Source of the DNA: Amoebidium appalachense
Taxonomy: Eukaryota; Ichthyosporea
Assembly (NCBI GenBank): GCA_963693365.1
Contig: CAVNZM010000005.1
Location: 5,332,001 to 5,396,000, forward strand
Reading direction: 5' to 3'
DNA: 64,000 nucleotides
The notes beneath the pieces were generated by a model, which made no database searches, was not told the origin of the DNA, and saw only the letters and a list, made by a program, of their open reading frames with translations. Position 1 is the first letter of the stretch. Each line of letters begins with the position of its first letter. Both the position numbers and the translations under genes were made by a program. This document shows positions 29,088 to 42,239 of the stretch, piece by piece.

Positions 29088-29449
29088 CCAATCGAAATAG
29101 CGATAGCTTTTGAATTTCAATTGGTAGGAACCGATCTCCCAATCAGAACTTGCGGTTGTTTCCATATCGAGTAAAGTGATGAATTAGTTTTGCAGCACCC
29201 AATCAAATAGCGCGTTCCTGCATTCACGGTTATTGCCCATCATACAGGCCACCGCTTCAAAAGGGGCATTAAAACGTTGGAAAGCACAAAGTTATATGCT
29301 GAAACATATTGAATATAATAATTTGTTGTCTAAAACCACTACAGGTAGAAGTAATCAGTATGAAAAATGCGCATTTCTCACGCATGCTGTGATTGCAAGC
29401 AATCCAACCAATCAGCGGCTTCATCATGGCCACATGCCGAGTATATAAA
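29088..29449 (+). promoter_or_regulatory. Transporter promoter with CCAATC cluster and TATA box
   Basis: CCAATC occurs at 29088, 29139, 29199 and 29408, and AATTGG near 29119. TATATAAA lies at 29442-29449, about 300 bp before the ATG. The layout repeats that of the secreted-protein gene. Confidence 0.65.
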
Positions 29450-29747
29450 CGAGTTCGTCACACTGACGCCATACAGACTGATTCAGTTGTGATTGTTGCT
29501 CCAAAGGGCTAAAATCAACTATCTTTGCTTATTTTGTTCGCCCCACCAGTCACAATCACCACTAGAAAACCTTTTGTTGCGCAGCAAGAAAACTAGGTTA
29601 AAGGAAAGGTGTGATTTTAGAGAGTTTTCGTCGTGTGAACGAATAGTGATACTTTTCGACAATCAAACCTGCTTGTGAAATCCAGTTTCATAGCACAACC
29701 CACCTCCCACCAAAAGGCTCCAACACAGACCTAAAGTTCGATCGAAA

Positions 29748-30098
29748 ATGTCTCTGTCACGGTTTTTTCAGCAGTTGGTGTGGCGAAAGCCAACAAAAGG
29801 AAACAAGGAGGAGGAAAACCTTCTAAAGGTCATGGGTGCTGTTGACCTTATTGCCTATGGCGTGGGTAGCTGTGTAGGTGCCGGTGTCTTCGTTTCCACA
29901 GGTGTTATTGCCGCGAATTTGGCCGGTCCCTCCGTGTGCCTTTCGTTTATCTTTGCTGGTATCGCTGCCGGCCTGTCAGCTTTGTGCTATGCTGAGTTCG
30001 CTGCTCGCCTGCCCATTGCCGGTGGTGCTTATGCCTGTACGCCTCCCCCCCCCCCCCCCCCCCCCCCCCCCCCTTCCCCTCCCCCTCTCCCCCTTCTC

Positions 30099-30154
<56 letters not shown>

Positions 30155-30746
30155 ATCCCACTCCACCCTTTACGGCCAGCCGCCCTCCCGCGCCCACAAG
30201 AATCAAAGATTCGGGGTGTACGTATAGCATGTCTTTTGTTAGCATGTTATGCTTTTCCCCTATATGTTTGAAACGATTGCATGATGTACCGGGTTCGCTT
30301 CCCTAGGATACATACGGAAACGTTTGGCCCTGTGCCTCCAGCTCTACAATTTTTTCCGGCTTACCCCCCAGGCACGTTAGTCCACTCGAATTTATGCAGG
30401 TAGCTTCATGGTTGGGAGTAAAGTGATGCCCCCCTCTGTTCTCCCAGCCCCCCTACACCCCCCCCCCCCCCCTCCTCTCTCTCCTGCCCCCTCCCTCCCC
30501 CCCCCCCCCCCCCCCCCTCCCCTCTCCTGCCGCCCTCCCCCGTAATTCGTTCAAAACACAATTGATCTCTCATAAAAGTCAAAAGGCAAACGGCATACGC
30601 AAATGCAAAAAAACACGGGGCCTAATGCATACACACACACAATCTGATCCACACGCACCCACGCACGCACATACACAGAAAAAGCTGACAAGCAGCCATT
30701 TCCCTCCCCCGGGCCTCTCTGCCCTTTATCCTCTCCCCTGCATATT

Positions 30747-30807
<61 letters not shown>

Positions 30808-31179
30808 CTACACAACTACACAATTACAAACACACGCAGACGCGTATGCATCCATGGGTGAGCTCTGCGGCTGGTTCATCGGCTGGAATGCAACCCTCCA
30901 ATATGCTTTCTCCGCCGGCTCCGTTGCCGTATCGTGGGCAAACTACGTAATCGGTTTTGTGAAAGGGTTTGGTTATGAGGTACCCGTTGGTGTTGCTCCA
31001 TACGAAATTAATGACTACATGCAAATATATCCACTATCTCTCGTGATTATTATCCTCACAACCGCTATCGTTCTTGCCGGTGCAAACGAGTCTGCCAAAT
31101 TCAACGTCGCTGTGACCGTTTGGAACGTCTCTCTGATCGTCTTTGTCATCATCTATGGCTTCACCTTTGTTGAGCCTGG

Positions 31180-31214
<35 letters not shown>

Positions 31215-31949
31215 AACACACACACACACACACATACAAACACACGACCATCACCCCACCCTCTCCCCCTCCCCCCAAGTTGCCCACTCCCCTTCCTGCC
31301 CCCCCTGCCCTCCCCCCCCTGCCCTCTTCTCTCACACACGTCCACTCCCCCTACCCCTCCCCACGCCACCCCACCCCAAACACACGTACATGCACACAAC
31401 ACACACACACATCGTGACACACACGCATACACACACACACACACACACACACACCCATGCGTCTCCTATCAAGACGGAGTGACCCATTTACGCTACAAGC
31501 TCAGATTGGTTGATTCCACAACCACACGGGCGTTGGGGACAAAAACACGGGAATCGGGTCAAACATCATAGAGATGTACCTCCAATCGCTTGCATATTCC
31601 ATCCCCCCCCCCCCCCCCCCCCCCCCTCCCCCTCCCCTCCCCTCCCTCCCCCCCCCCCCCCCCCCCCCCCCCACACCCCTCCCCCCCCCCCCACCCCCCA
31701 CCCCACCCCACCCCACCTTTCCCTCCCTTTACCTCACTGCACTTCACCTCACCTCACCTCAACCCATTCCCAAAGGGAAACACACCCACACATACAGGCG
31801 GTAACAAAACAGTTTGGACACAAGCCACTTCTTTCAAAAGTTTGGACCCAAGCCACTTCTTTCTGATAGCTTCTTTATCCCTTGTACAGTCTGAAACCAC
31901 ATAGCTGACTAAGGATCTCCATACATATCATACTCCCCTCCTCCCCCCC

Positions 31950-31980
<31 letters not shown>

Positions 31981-32183
31981 ACACACACACCACACACACT
32001 CTACACATTCCCCATCCCCCCCCCCCCCCCCCCCCCCCCCCCCGCCCAACACACACAAACTGCAGACAACTGGAGTCCCTTTATGCCCTACAGTTTCTCG
32101 GGCACCATTTCAGGCGCCGGCACTGCATTCTTCAGGTATCCCCCCCCCCCCCCCCCCCCCCTCCCCTTCCCCCTCCCCCCCCT

Positions 32184-32223
<40 letters not shown>

Positions 32224-32953
32224 ATACCCCCTCCCTCCCCCCCCTCCCCCCCCCCCCCCCCCCTCAACACACACACACACACACACCACCATCATCACCA
32301 CTACCTATTTCCACCACCCACCCTCCCTGCACCCTTCAAAAGTGCCTGTGACTGGGGATCAGGAAAGGGGGGGGGGGGGGGGGGTTCGGTTGTGCATTGG
32401 GTACTGTCCCTGGTAGGATGGTGTGGGACAAAAACCAGTCGGTCGGTGGGTCCCTCCCCCCCCCCCCCCCCCCCCCCCCCCCTCCCCCCCCCTGCCCCCC
32501 ATCTCACCTCTCGAAAGCAGACAGTGTGTCCCAGTGTCCACCTCCTCATATTCTTCCCCTCCAACACCCATAGTCTGAAACACACCCACACCCACACACC
32601 TTCTCCACTACTCCCCTCATCCAACTGCACAGAGCCCCCCCCCCCTCCTCCTCCCGAATCACCATCCCCTCTCCCCCCCCCTCCCCCCCTCCCCCCCTCC
32701 TCCCGAACCACCATCCTCCCCCCCTCCTCCCCTCCCCTCTCGCTTCTGAAGACGGGCTCTGATTGTGATCGTGGTGCACACACTTGTGTGCTTTGCAATC
32801 TGCATTTTTTTGTCTGTAATGAATGTGCACTTCAACCTCCCTTGCACAATCTAACCTCCCGCTCCAATCCCTCCTCCTCCTCTCCCCACCATCCCCCCCC
32901 TCCAACCACCATTCCTACCCTCCCCCTTCCCCCTCCCCCCCCCCCCCCCCCTC

Positions 32954-33049
<96 letters not shown>

Positions 33050-35035
33050 AACACACACATACATGCATCACCACCCACCCACCCACCCACCCATCCCCAC
33101 AGCTACGTAGGTCTTGATGCTGTGTCGTGCATGTCAGCCGAAACCAAGAACCCCCAACGGGACATCCCCATTGGTCTGATGGGCACGCTATTTATAGCCA
33201 TGGCCCTCTACTCGGTGCTGTCACTCGTAATCTCTGGAATGGTCAATTACGTGACACTGCAGCAGCCTGCATTCATCAACGCACCCATCTCGCAGGTATT
33301 TGTACACTCGCCCCCCCCCCCCCCCCGTCCCCCCCCCCCCCCCCCCCCCCCCAACACACACACACCCCCACGACACACACACATACACAAAGTGACACCC
33401 ACACCCACAACCATCACACACGCACACACGCACACACAATCTCCCTTACCTATGAGGATGGGCTCTCCGACTGTTTCTGATGCATACGCTTTTGTCTGTT
33501 TTTCAATCTGCATTTGGTTGGTTGTCATATTTGTCACATGCACTCACTCACTCGTTCACTCACTTACTCACTCACAGACGCACATGCACACGCACACGCA
33601 CACACCGTTCTGCTAGTTTTTTTGCCCACCTTGTCCGTTCCCACGCCCACCATCAAGGTCACCAGGCCACGAAAGCACGGTCGTGTGTTGGCACTGGCAT
33701 ACTGACACAGATATGGGTGTGCATTTGTTTAAAATACCTAAATTCAACCCCTCGCATATACGTATACGACGTTGTGACATAGCCAACACTATAGCCAACA
33801 CCCGCCTTCAATGAGATGTGATTTTGCCAACACCTGCCATTAATTTTATTAAACCCGGCATCCATAACTAACAACTGCCGTTTAATTTAAAATCAGGCAT
33901 TCATCCACGTGGACAGGACATGGGCGGCGCAGCTTGTTGGGTTCTGCAGCATCACCACGCTCACGTGCACCACCCTGTGCTGTATCATGGGCCAGCCCCG
34001 CATCTTTATGCCCATGTCCTTTGACGGTACGTGTGTGTGTGTGTGGCATGTGTGTGCATGTGTGTGCATGTGTGTGCATTGCGTTCGCGTGTGCGTTTGT
34101 GTGCGCGCATGCGCGTGCGTGTGTGTGCACATGCGTGTCCCTGTTTGGGTGGCGTTTTGGTTTGCTTAGGTGTGCAAGCATATGTGGACCTGTTTATGTA
34201 CGGTATTCGTGTGCATTCGTCAGTCATTGTTCGTGTATACAAGGGGTTCAGAAGTTTGCGCGTATATGTATGCAGTATGTTCATGATGTGATGTCTGCAC
34301 GATGTTTCTGTTTCCAAGTTGAGCTCCACTTCTTCCATATCTTTCCCCCCCCTCCCCCCCCCCCCCCCCCCCTCCCCCTTTCCCTTCCAAGTTCAGTATG
34401 CAATCAAAACACGCCCACCCAAACCCGCCTACACACCCACTGACACTATGTTTTGGGTCACAGGTCTCCTATGGCCAGCCTTTGGGCGCATCAACAAGCG
34501 TGGTGTGCCTGCATTCTCAGTCATGGTCACATGCGTCATCGCCATGTTTTTGGCCATGTTTGTACGTCCCCCCTCCCCCCCCCCCCCCCCCCTCCCCCCC
34601 CCTCCCCTCCCACCTCCCACCTCCCACCTCCCACCTCCCACCCCCCACCCCTACCCTTAACACACACAGACACACACCCTCACACACATCACAACCACAA
34701 AACACTGCACCACACTACGCTACACCACACCACCCCTGGAGGCACTTAGTCTCCTTAATTTAAGAGTTTTCCCATAGCCCCCCCCCCCCCCCCGCCCCCC
34801 TTCCCCAAGCCCCCCCCCCCCCCCCCCCCCCCCCCCAACACACACACACACACACAGACACACACAGACACACACATGCACACATAAGCACATATGCCAC
34901 ACCACACCACCACACATCACACACCACACCCCACCACGCCACACCACACAACACAGCACCCAAAGGCCCTTAAGTGTTTTTAAGGTTTTTGCCATAGCGA
35001 TTCACGCACAAGAGACCAGGACGTCTTCTCCATAT

Positions 35036-35078
<43 letters not shown>

Positions 35079-35308
35079 ACCCCATCCCCCCCCCCCCCTC
35101 CCCTTTCCATTCCACGCCGGCCCGGCCCGGCCCAAAACTGGCTCCTCATCTCCATGCTCTTTTCCCAAACACACACCACACACATCTCTTTCGCACATCT
35201 ACATACAAATACACGTACACTTGCATATGCCTACACGTACACAAACAGACCCTCACGTACACACCCATCCACATACACGTACACACGCACACCTACACAC
35301 CTACACAC

Positions 35309-35399
<91 letters not shown>

Positions 35400-36004
35400 T
35401 ACACACACGTACACACACACAAACTTACACACATACACGCACACACACACGTACACACATGCAAAACAGATCAAGTTCGACTTTATGGCCGACGCCATCT
35501 CCCTCGGCACATTCATCTCCTTCACCGTTTCCTGCTCCGGCATGCTTATCATGCGCATGGCAGATATGGGCCACACACACCTGAGCTCCGACAAACGACT
35601 CCTTCCCTCTCGCTACTCAATCATGGCCATTTTGGGTTTTGCCGTTGGAAGCGTCATTTTTGCAATGACAAACAGCCGTGTGAAGATGCCTCTTTGGGGT
35701 ACCATTATACTGGCGGGCTTCTTTGTTGTTCTCCCTGCCCTCGTTGTGCTTTACATCTGGTACATTGCCATGCATGGCTCCCCTTTCCTATACTGGTGTT
35801 GGTGTTTGTGGATTTTGTCAGGCAAATTCGAGGCTGGTAAAGTTGAGTGCTCACAGGAAAGAACAACGGGGCCGGTGGGCCGGCGGACCGGGGGCGCGGG
35901 GGGAAGGTGGGGGGGGGAGAGGGGGGGGAGAGGGGGGAGGGGGGAGGAATAAGGAATTTGGAAATGGCATTCAGCGAGGAAGTACTCGCACGCGCGTCAT
36001 GCAA

Positions 36005-36035
<31 letters not shown>

Positions 36036-36586
36036 TCTCCGCCGGCCCACCACCACCACCACAAACACACACACACACACACACACGCACACACTCTAAT
36101 GGCACACAACACCACCACCATCACCACTCAACCCATTTTGTCGTTCACTAAGCACAAGAATCCCATCATCTTATCTGAGGCTCCAACTTACCCCCAACCC
36201 TTTTTTTCTTTTTCAGGTACTTCACAGCCATCCCGTGCGCTCCCGACACCTTCAACTGCCCACTTATGCCATACATTCCCCTTTTGGGTATTTTGGTAAA
36301 CGCCATGCTCATGGCCGGCCTGCCAAACAGCGCCTTCCTCCTTATGTTGGTATGGGTCGCCGCTGGTGTCATGTTATATTTCGCGTACGGATTTTCTCAT
36401 TCCCGCGGACATTGTGTTGTGCATGGAAAGGTGTTTGGGGATGATGAAGATGAAATTGAGAGCGCAGGGGATACCGGTTCGAGCGCGTTTGAGCTTACAA
36501 AGGGTAAGGGGGATGATCTTGATATTACGTTTACGGACGATCGTGCGATTGCCGATTCGAAGGATGAACATGGGAAGGAAAAATAG
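29748..36586 (+). CDS. Cationic amino-acid transporter (APC superfamily, SLC7/CAT type), 8 exons, 592 aa
   Basis: Exons: 29748-30036, 30840-31178, 32066-32135, 33103-33295, 33897-34026, 34464-34561, 35470-35759, 36217-36586. Phases agree throughout (1779 nt). Family landmarks in order: cytosolic N-terminus then GSCVGAGVFVSTG (TM1 substrate motif), LPIAGGAYAYA, the segment GELCGWFIGWN, PFMPYSFSGT, the YVGLDAVSCMSAETKNPQRD segment with IPIG (conserved consensus region), MGQPRIFMPMSFDGLLWPAF, and a late pair of helices near PYIPLLGILVNAMLM. Length and roughly 14 hydrophobic segments match CAT proteins that import Arg/Lys across the plasma membrane or vacuole. The C-terminal 60 residues are acidic and cytosolic. 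An alternative exon 6 start at about 34391 would add 24 residues in frame, but family alignment favours 34464. Confidence 0.9.
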
Positions 36587-37027
36587 GATATCCCCTCTTA
36601 GTATAAGTCCTTTTTTGGCTTTCCTTTTTTTTGGGGGGGGGGGGGGGGGTAAGGCGGGGGAGGTGGGGTGGGTGGGGGGGGGGGGGGGGGGGGGGGTTGT
36701 TTCATGTCTGAGATAATGATATAATGTTTGAGACTAAAATATGTGGGGACAAAATGATTCAGTCGCTAATGAAGGTTTTACAGTAAAATCATCAAGTGTA
36801 AGTGGTTTATTTAAGAGAGTTTAGATACGACACATCGAAGTTTAGAGCCATATATGGATACATGTAGCGATGGATATACAGGGTGTAGATATGTTCAGGC
36901 AGGGACCATGGAAATTTCTCTGTGGGGAAGTAATGCCTGATATATCCACCGTTTATAGCCTTTTGATAACAGTATGTGGTTATTATAAAATGTTGCTGAT
37001 ATGTCCCGTTTTTCTTTAGAGTCGGCT

Positions 37028-37242
37028 TACATATACCGTCCGCGAATAAGAACCCCCGCCAATAAGGTTTCGCCCCCGGCAAAATCGGTTTTTTTTTAAG
37101 ATTCTGCCCCCCGACAAGTTTTCGGGGTGATCTTATTGGCGGACGGATGAATAGATCATACTGGATGGTAAGATTCTGACCCCGACCCTCCAAAAAAATT
37201 GGCCACATTTTGGGGGGTTCTTATTCGCGGACGGTATCTGTA
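37028..37242. mobile_element. Short element with about 25-bp terminal inverted repeats (MITE-like)
   Basis: The left end reads ATACCGTCCGCGAATAAG then AACCCCC (37033-37057). The right end is its exact reverse complement (37213-37237), and the match extends outward a few bases with one mismatch. Internal partial copies (CTTATTGGCGGACGG near 37131) are also present. At about 205 bp with no coding capacity this fits a non-autonomous DNA transposon. A target-site duplication is not obvious. Confidence 0.75.
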
Positions 37243-37795
37243 CAACATGCCCCTTCTTACTTTGTTTTGTGTATTAAAAGTCGGTATATCAACGCTTAGT
37301 CAAGGCCGGGAGTCTGGCTTGAAGGCAACAAATATATCCAGCAATAATAATGATCAGAAGTGGGCTGTTGAGGTTTTCTTCACGAGACCGTGTTGAGGAA
37401 AGGGATCCCATGGTGCGTCGTGCTGTAAAAACAGAAAGGGGAGGGGGGGATGGGAGAGGGAGGGGGTGGTGGGGGGGGGGGGGGGGAGAGCCTATGGCAC
37501 CTGCCGCCATGGTATTAGTTAGAATGGGCGGCACGTGTTTTGTGCAAAGGTGTGTGTGTGTGTGTGTGCGCGCGCGCGCGTGTGTGTTGCAGCCTGTGTG
37601 TCTGTGTGTGCATGCCCGAACCGTGTAAATTCACCTACTTTTTTTTCTTTTCTAAAGAAATTGGCTGGTGTGATCACGATGGTAGCGGCTGCCCCACGGA
37701 AGGTCAAAAACGGGAGGTTGGCACGAAAAACTATATTAGCTAGCACTAACTAATTTATATATATTAGGTTCAACCAGCTGACACAACACGCGCGC

Positions 37796-37835
<40 letters not shown>

Positions 37836-38531
37836 CGTTGGACATGCTTCGCTTCGAGGGACTTTCCTAGGGATTTCTTTGCTTTTCAACTTATCTTCAC
37901 AACGATTCTTGTTATACTTTGATTTATTTTCGTTGCGATGAGAAATTTGAAAAGATTTTGAAAATAGGTGGGTTGGTTGGTAGGGGAGATAGTCGCGCGC
38001 GCGCGCTCGCACGCACGCACGCACAGGCATGCATACGCATATGCATTCAAAGGCACACACGCGCGCACACACACGTGCACACACACTGACTTTCGCGCAC
38101 ACACACACACGCACACACACGCACAGGCGCGCTCGCGTGAGCGCCGCACACGCGCGCCACACGCATGTCATAGCTCACACACACACACACTGCCGACACA
38201 CATGTGCATATGCACAAGCGCGCACGCCGCGCGCCATGAAAACACCGGGTGGCACAGGGGGTGGCACAATCATTAGCGCAAATACACAGGTGGCAATGCA
38301 TTGAACATGTGCGATTCAACCCCAATCCGTGAAACTACATTTTTGAGTGCTCTTGTTTTAAAGTTCAAACGGTGTCAAACGGCATACACTACATGAAAAA
38401 ACCAGGCAGTGCACGTGGAAGATCGTATCGGATTTTTTTTGTATTGGTCGGGTCACCGTGGGGTGCCACGGAAAAGTGAGATGCAGAGGCCCAGCCTGAA
38501 TTCTGGAGCCCCAAGTTGAACGGGAGTTTAA

Positions 38532-38533
<2 letters not shown>

Positions 38534-38620
<87 letters not shown>

Positions 38621-38626
38621 ACGCGC

Positions 38627-38697
<71 letters not shown>

Positions 38698-38698
38698 C
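38534..38698. repeat. Long (GT)n with CG-alternating interruptions
   Basis: About 165 bp of alternating GT, interrupted by GCACGCGCGCG and GCGCGCGCGCG blocks. Such alternating purine-pyrimidine DNA can adopt Z form. Confidence 0.85.
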
Positions 38699-39085
38699 GC
38701 CACGGCGCGTATACGTGCCGGTGTGTGTGTGTTTTTGTTTTTGTTTTTTGGGGGGGGGGGTACTGCGAACGGTGTTTCAAGGAGGGGGGGGGGGGGGGGG
38801 GGGAGGGGGTGGGGCCGGAGCCAGACTGAGGTGGGGGGGGGGGGGGGGGGACTATAAACGGTAGATGGCTAGGGAGGGGCTGTGCTCTCTTGCCGCCCTA
38901 ATGGTTAACTCTGGCTAATTGTATTAAAAAAAAAATCCCCTTTGAAAACAAATGCATCCTCGTTGATCCCTCGAAAAATACACACCCCCTCTCCTGCCCG
39001 ACACGGTCACGGTCGACCATACGATCGAGAGCCTCTGAGGAACGTGGGCGTTACGTGGCTCATAAGATCCTTGTTCCTGCGTTTT

Positions 39086-39124
39086 GATTGGATAGCCTAC
39101 AGAAATAAATCACACCTGCCAATG
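39086..39124 (+). promoter_or_regulatory. CCAAT-type promoter candidate
   Basis: GATTGG at 39086-39091 and CCAAT at 39119-39123 lie in ordinary-complexity DNA about 700 bp before the hypothetical coding exon, in the style of the other promoters here. Confidence 0.35.
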
Positions 39125-39851
39125 AAAGCAGCGTTGCTCGATCTACGCGAAAGCCTTTAAAGCAAAGACTCTTTCGATGATTTCATGTTGGGTTTTCGCC
39201 AGACACAATCATTTGTACTACTGTTAACTATCGATTATAAGCTTTCAAAACTTGTATTGTCACTGTTTTTACCCTTTATTTTTTTCTGTAGTTCCTCAAG
39301 CCCCTTTTATTATTGCGTTCGGGAAGAGAGGCATCATATGCTGTGGAAGCTCCTCCTATGAATGTAACGAGGAATGTGACCTCGTCTGAGGCTCATCGAG
39401 GATATCTCAGGTCTCCGAGGTAAACAGAAATGTTGAAACGCTGCCGCTAGAGCTGCACAACTTCAACCTAGGCCTATTATAGGAATCCTACGGGCTCATG
39501 GGAGGCGTGCTTGTTCAAAGAGCTCAATGTTTTCCAACGATCTGTGGCAATTCGATTATCCACGAAGCCTCTCAAATCTATTATTGCTAAGAGCACCACC
39601 CTAAGCAGGAGCACACGGCTAACACACACACACAAACACGCACACACGGTGTCACTTTGAACCAAGTTCATCGCACACCTCCACGGCATCGGTTCACACA
39701 CACACAAACACACAAGCCGCACACACACTTACGTCACACATGCATCCATACACGCGCGAAACCAGTGGCAGCAACATGGGCAAGAAACCGACCATCAAAG
39801 GCACACGCTCCTCCTCCGCCTTTGATCTACCTCTTGCTGCCAGCGAAGAAC

Positions 39852-40352
39852 ATGGGCGTGATGAGGACGTTTTCTGCGCAAACCGAGGGCAAGGATGAGC
39901 TCAGACCGGGCGTGGTCCCTGCACCACATTTCGACATTCCGGCCAAGTTCACGGTGGATTTGAAACAGAAGTCAAAGAGCGGGAAACTCGGTTCAAGCTT
40001 TACCAGTTCAAATTACTTCAAGAAGATGAGGGTTTCCCCGGCACAAGCACTAAGCACTTCCCCCCAGGCACAACACCATGGAGGGCACATTTCACATGCT
40101 GCCTCTATGCCAGCCATCTATCAGTCACAACCTTTCGTCAGGGCGGAAAGGCCGAAAAAACTAGACCTCAACACGAAGGAATTGGAGTACGAGGGACTCC
40201 AGGGGGAGGCTGTGAGCGTGTGTATACGCCTGTTGCCGGAGGGGCAGGTTCGGGGGCTGAGGCATAACAACATTACATGGATGCACGAGAGGTTGAAGGA
40301 CATGGGATTAGACCCGCTCTCTATCGAAAATGCTGGAGTGGTGGAGGCATAA
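39852..40352 (+). CDS. Hypothetical protein, probable terminal exon (166 aa from the ATG)
   Basis: The open frame ends in TAA at 40350-40352. It has balanced composition unlike the repeat frames around it. The ATG at 39852 may be internal: the frame is open upstream to a possible acceptor CTGCCAG ending at 39843, before which the DNA becomes CA-repeat. Residues 1-100 are basic and Ser/Ala/Gln-rich (probably disordered). The last 65 look folded, with an acidic-hydrophobic C-terminus (MGLDPLSIENAGVVEA). No domain is recognised. An upstream coding exon was sought in 39290-39420 but its phase does not join. Confidence 0.5.
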   Translation: MGVMRTFSAQTEGKDELRPGVVPAPHFDIPAKFTVDLKQKSKSGKLGSSFTSSNYFKKMRVSPAQALSTSPQAQHHGGHISHAASMPAIYQSQPFVRAERPKKLDLNTKELEYEGLQGEAVSVCIRLLPEGQVRGLRHNNITWMHERLKDMGLDPLSIENAGVVEA

Positions 40353-42191
40353 AAGTATTGAGAAAGACGGTTTAGTAGGATGCATAAAGGGGAGGACGGG
40401 AGGGGGGCGGGGGCAGTTAGCTCGCACATTCGTGAGTGTGCAAAAGGGTTTGCTTCAACATGATCATTATGGGACCGTGTGAGTTTCCGTTTTTCGATAG
40501 CCAAATGTCTCGCGCGTTTAAATAATTTGTAGCCTATTTCGCAATCTTTTTTTAGGGAGTGCGAAAAACTTGGAATGTTCTTCCACCAGGACAATGCGAT
40601 CTGGGTGCTAGGGTAAAAAGGAGATCGTGGCATGCCGGAAGCATGGATTTGTAGATTCAGAGCCATAAATAGGATCATTTAATAGGGACCATTTTGTAGT
40701 AAGTAATAATAATATGTTTGGAGGTGCCTAACCACACACAACTAAGGCGATTCGTGGTGAAATGGTGTGCAAGAATGCACAAGTAATCGAACACACGAAT
40801 GTTGGACACTGATACACGTCTAAAATTGCACCAACATTCATGTGTTCGATTACTTGTGCATTCTTGCACACCATTTCACCACACGGACACTGATACACGT
40901 GTAAACTTGCACCGTGTGTTGGCTTGCGCTAGGGCGCATGGCGGCATGGACACGCACAAACACGAAAACACATGCACATGCATGCACGAACACGAAAACA
41001 CATGAACACACACACACATGCAACACACACAACACACACACAAACACCCCACACACACACACACACATACAATCACACAATAACGCACCACACACCGCAC
41101 GATAATGCTGTGACGAACACGTTCACGCACTCATGCAATCACGCGCACGGGCAAAAGACCTCGCCCAGTGCGTAGATGCAGGCTGGCAAACAAACATAGT
41201 GTGGGCCAGGCGGCGCAGGGGGGGGGGGGGGGGGGGGGGGAGGAGGGTGTTGTCCGGGGGAGGGCGGGAAGGGGGGGGAGGGGGGGGGGGGGGGGTAATG
41301 TTTTCGCCTCAAGGAATGGGTGCCAGCTCAAGAGTGCACGCATGTATGACTACCAAGTTCTCGAATCGCGAAATGACTACATAGTCACACGTGCACAGTT
41401 ATTCGTGTACACGGAATGGATCAGTTATAATAAAGGCATGTGGCTTAGAGCTTGCCAAATATCAATTCTTTAAAATTTTGGTTTTGGACGTCGGTGTTTG
41501 ATAATAAAAACATAGTTTTTAAGTTACCTGGTGGTTAGCTAACCCATTGCCTGGGATGTGTTTTTTCTTTGTCAAAAAGCATCGGTCTGCTTTCTGTATA
41601 TGTGTGTGTGTGTGTGCGCGTGTGTTTGGACCGCATTTTGTGTGCATGAGTAAATTGTGTGAACCATGTGTGTATGCTTGAGCACGTGTTTAGCTGTCTA
41701 GGTGGCATCACGCTGGTACCACAGTAAATAATTGAAATATGGTTCTGCCTTTCCCTCCCCGTCGCCTTCCCCACCTCTTCGGAAACCCCCTCCCCCCCCC
41801 CCCCCCCTCCCCCCATCACCACCACCCCACCCCGCCCCCACCCCACCCACCCACCCCTCTCCTGATGATGGGCTTTACTTACGATGAATGCAAACGTTTG
41901 TGCATGCATACTCATTGTGTGTGCTTTGCAAAAGCTCAAAAGCAGCATGGTGGTGTTCTCAGATTCGTCAAAGTCAATGTTACAGTATACTTGGTACGCT
42001 GTCATGCATTTTATCCCCCCCCCCCCCCCCCCCCCCCTCTCCCCCCCCTCCCCCCCCAAAAAACACACACATGTACACACACACACACACACACACAGTC
42101 ACTCGTTCGAATGTGTGCGTCCAAGTGCGTTTGTGCGTGCGCATGCGCACATGTGTGGGTGTGTGCGAGCACGTGTCGTGAGCGCACGCGC

Positions 42192-42239
<48 letters not shown>

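Larger units (their letters stand above)
36587..39851. other. Intergenic region with a terminal-inverted-repeat element and CA/GT tracts
   Basis: It contains poly-G runs (36634-36695), a CArG-type site CCATATATGG (36848-36857), the inverted-repeat element at 37028-37242, GT/GC tracts (37550-37590), (CA)n (37800-37832), CG/CA-rich DNA (37990-38230) and a long (GT)n (38534-38698). Open frames across it are repeat shadows except for weak candidates discussed under rejected items. Confidence 0.6.

Noticed and set aside
34391-34463. In-frame upstream extension of transporter exon 6
   Set aside because: It would insert 24 residues between MSFD and GLLWPAF, where family members run directly on. The acceptor at 34463 fits better.
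37640-37753. Possible terminal exon after a strong polypyrimidine acceptor (ITMVAAAPRKVKNGRLARK)
   Set aside because: The candidate first exon at about 37490-37547 does not join in phase; the phase that would join has a stop upstream. Left unannotated.
39292-39419. Open exon-like stretch after TTTTTCTGTAG with donor GTAAAC
   Set aside because: Its exit phase (2) does not match the entry phase (1) of any acceptor before the 39852 frame.
40930-41070. Regular CACA/CACG units considered as a CRISPR-like or clustered repeat
   Set aside because: The units are simple dinucleotide-derived microsatellites without unique spacers.
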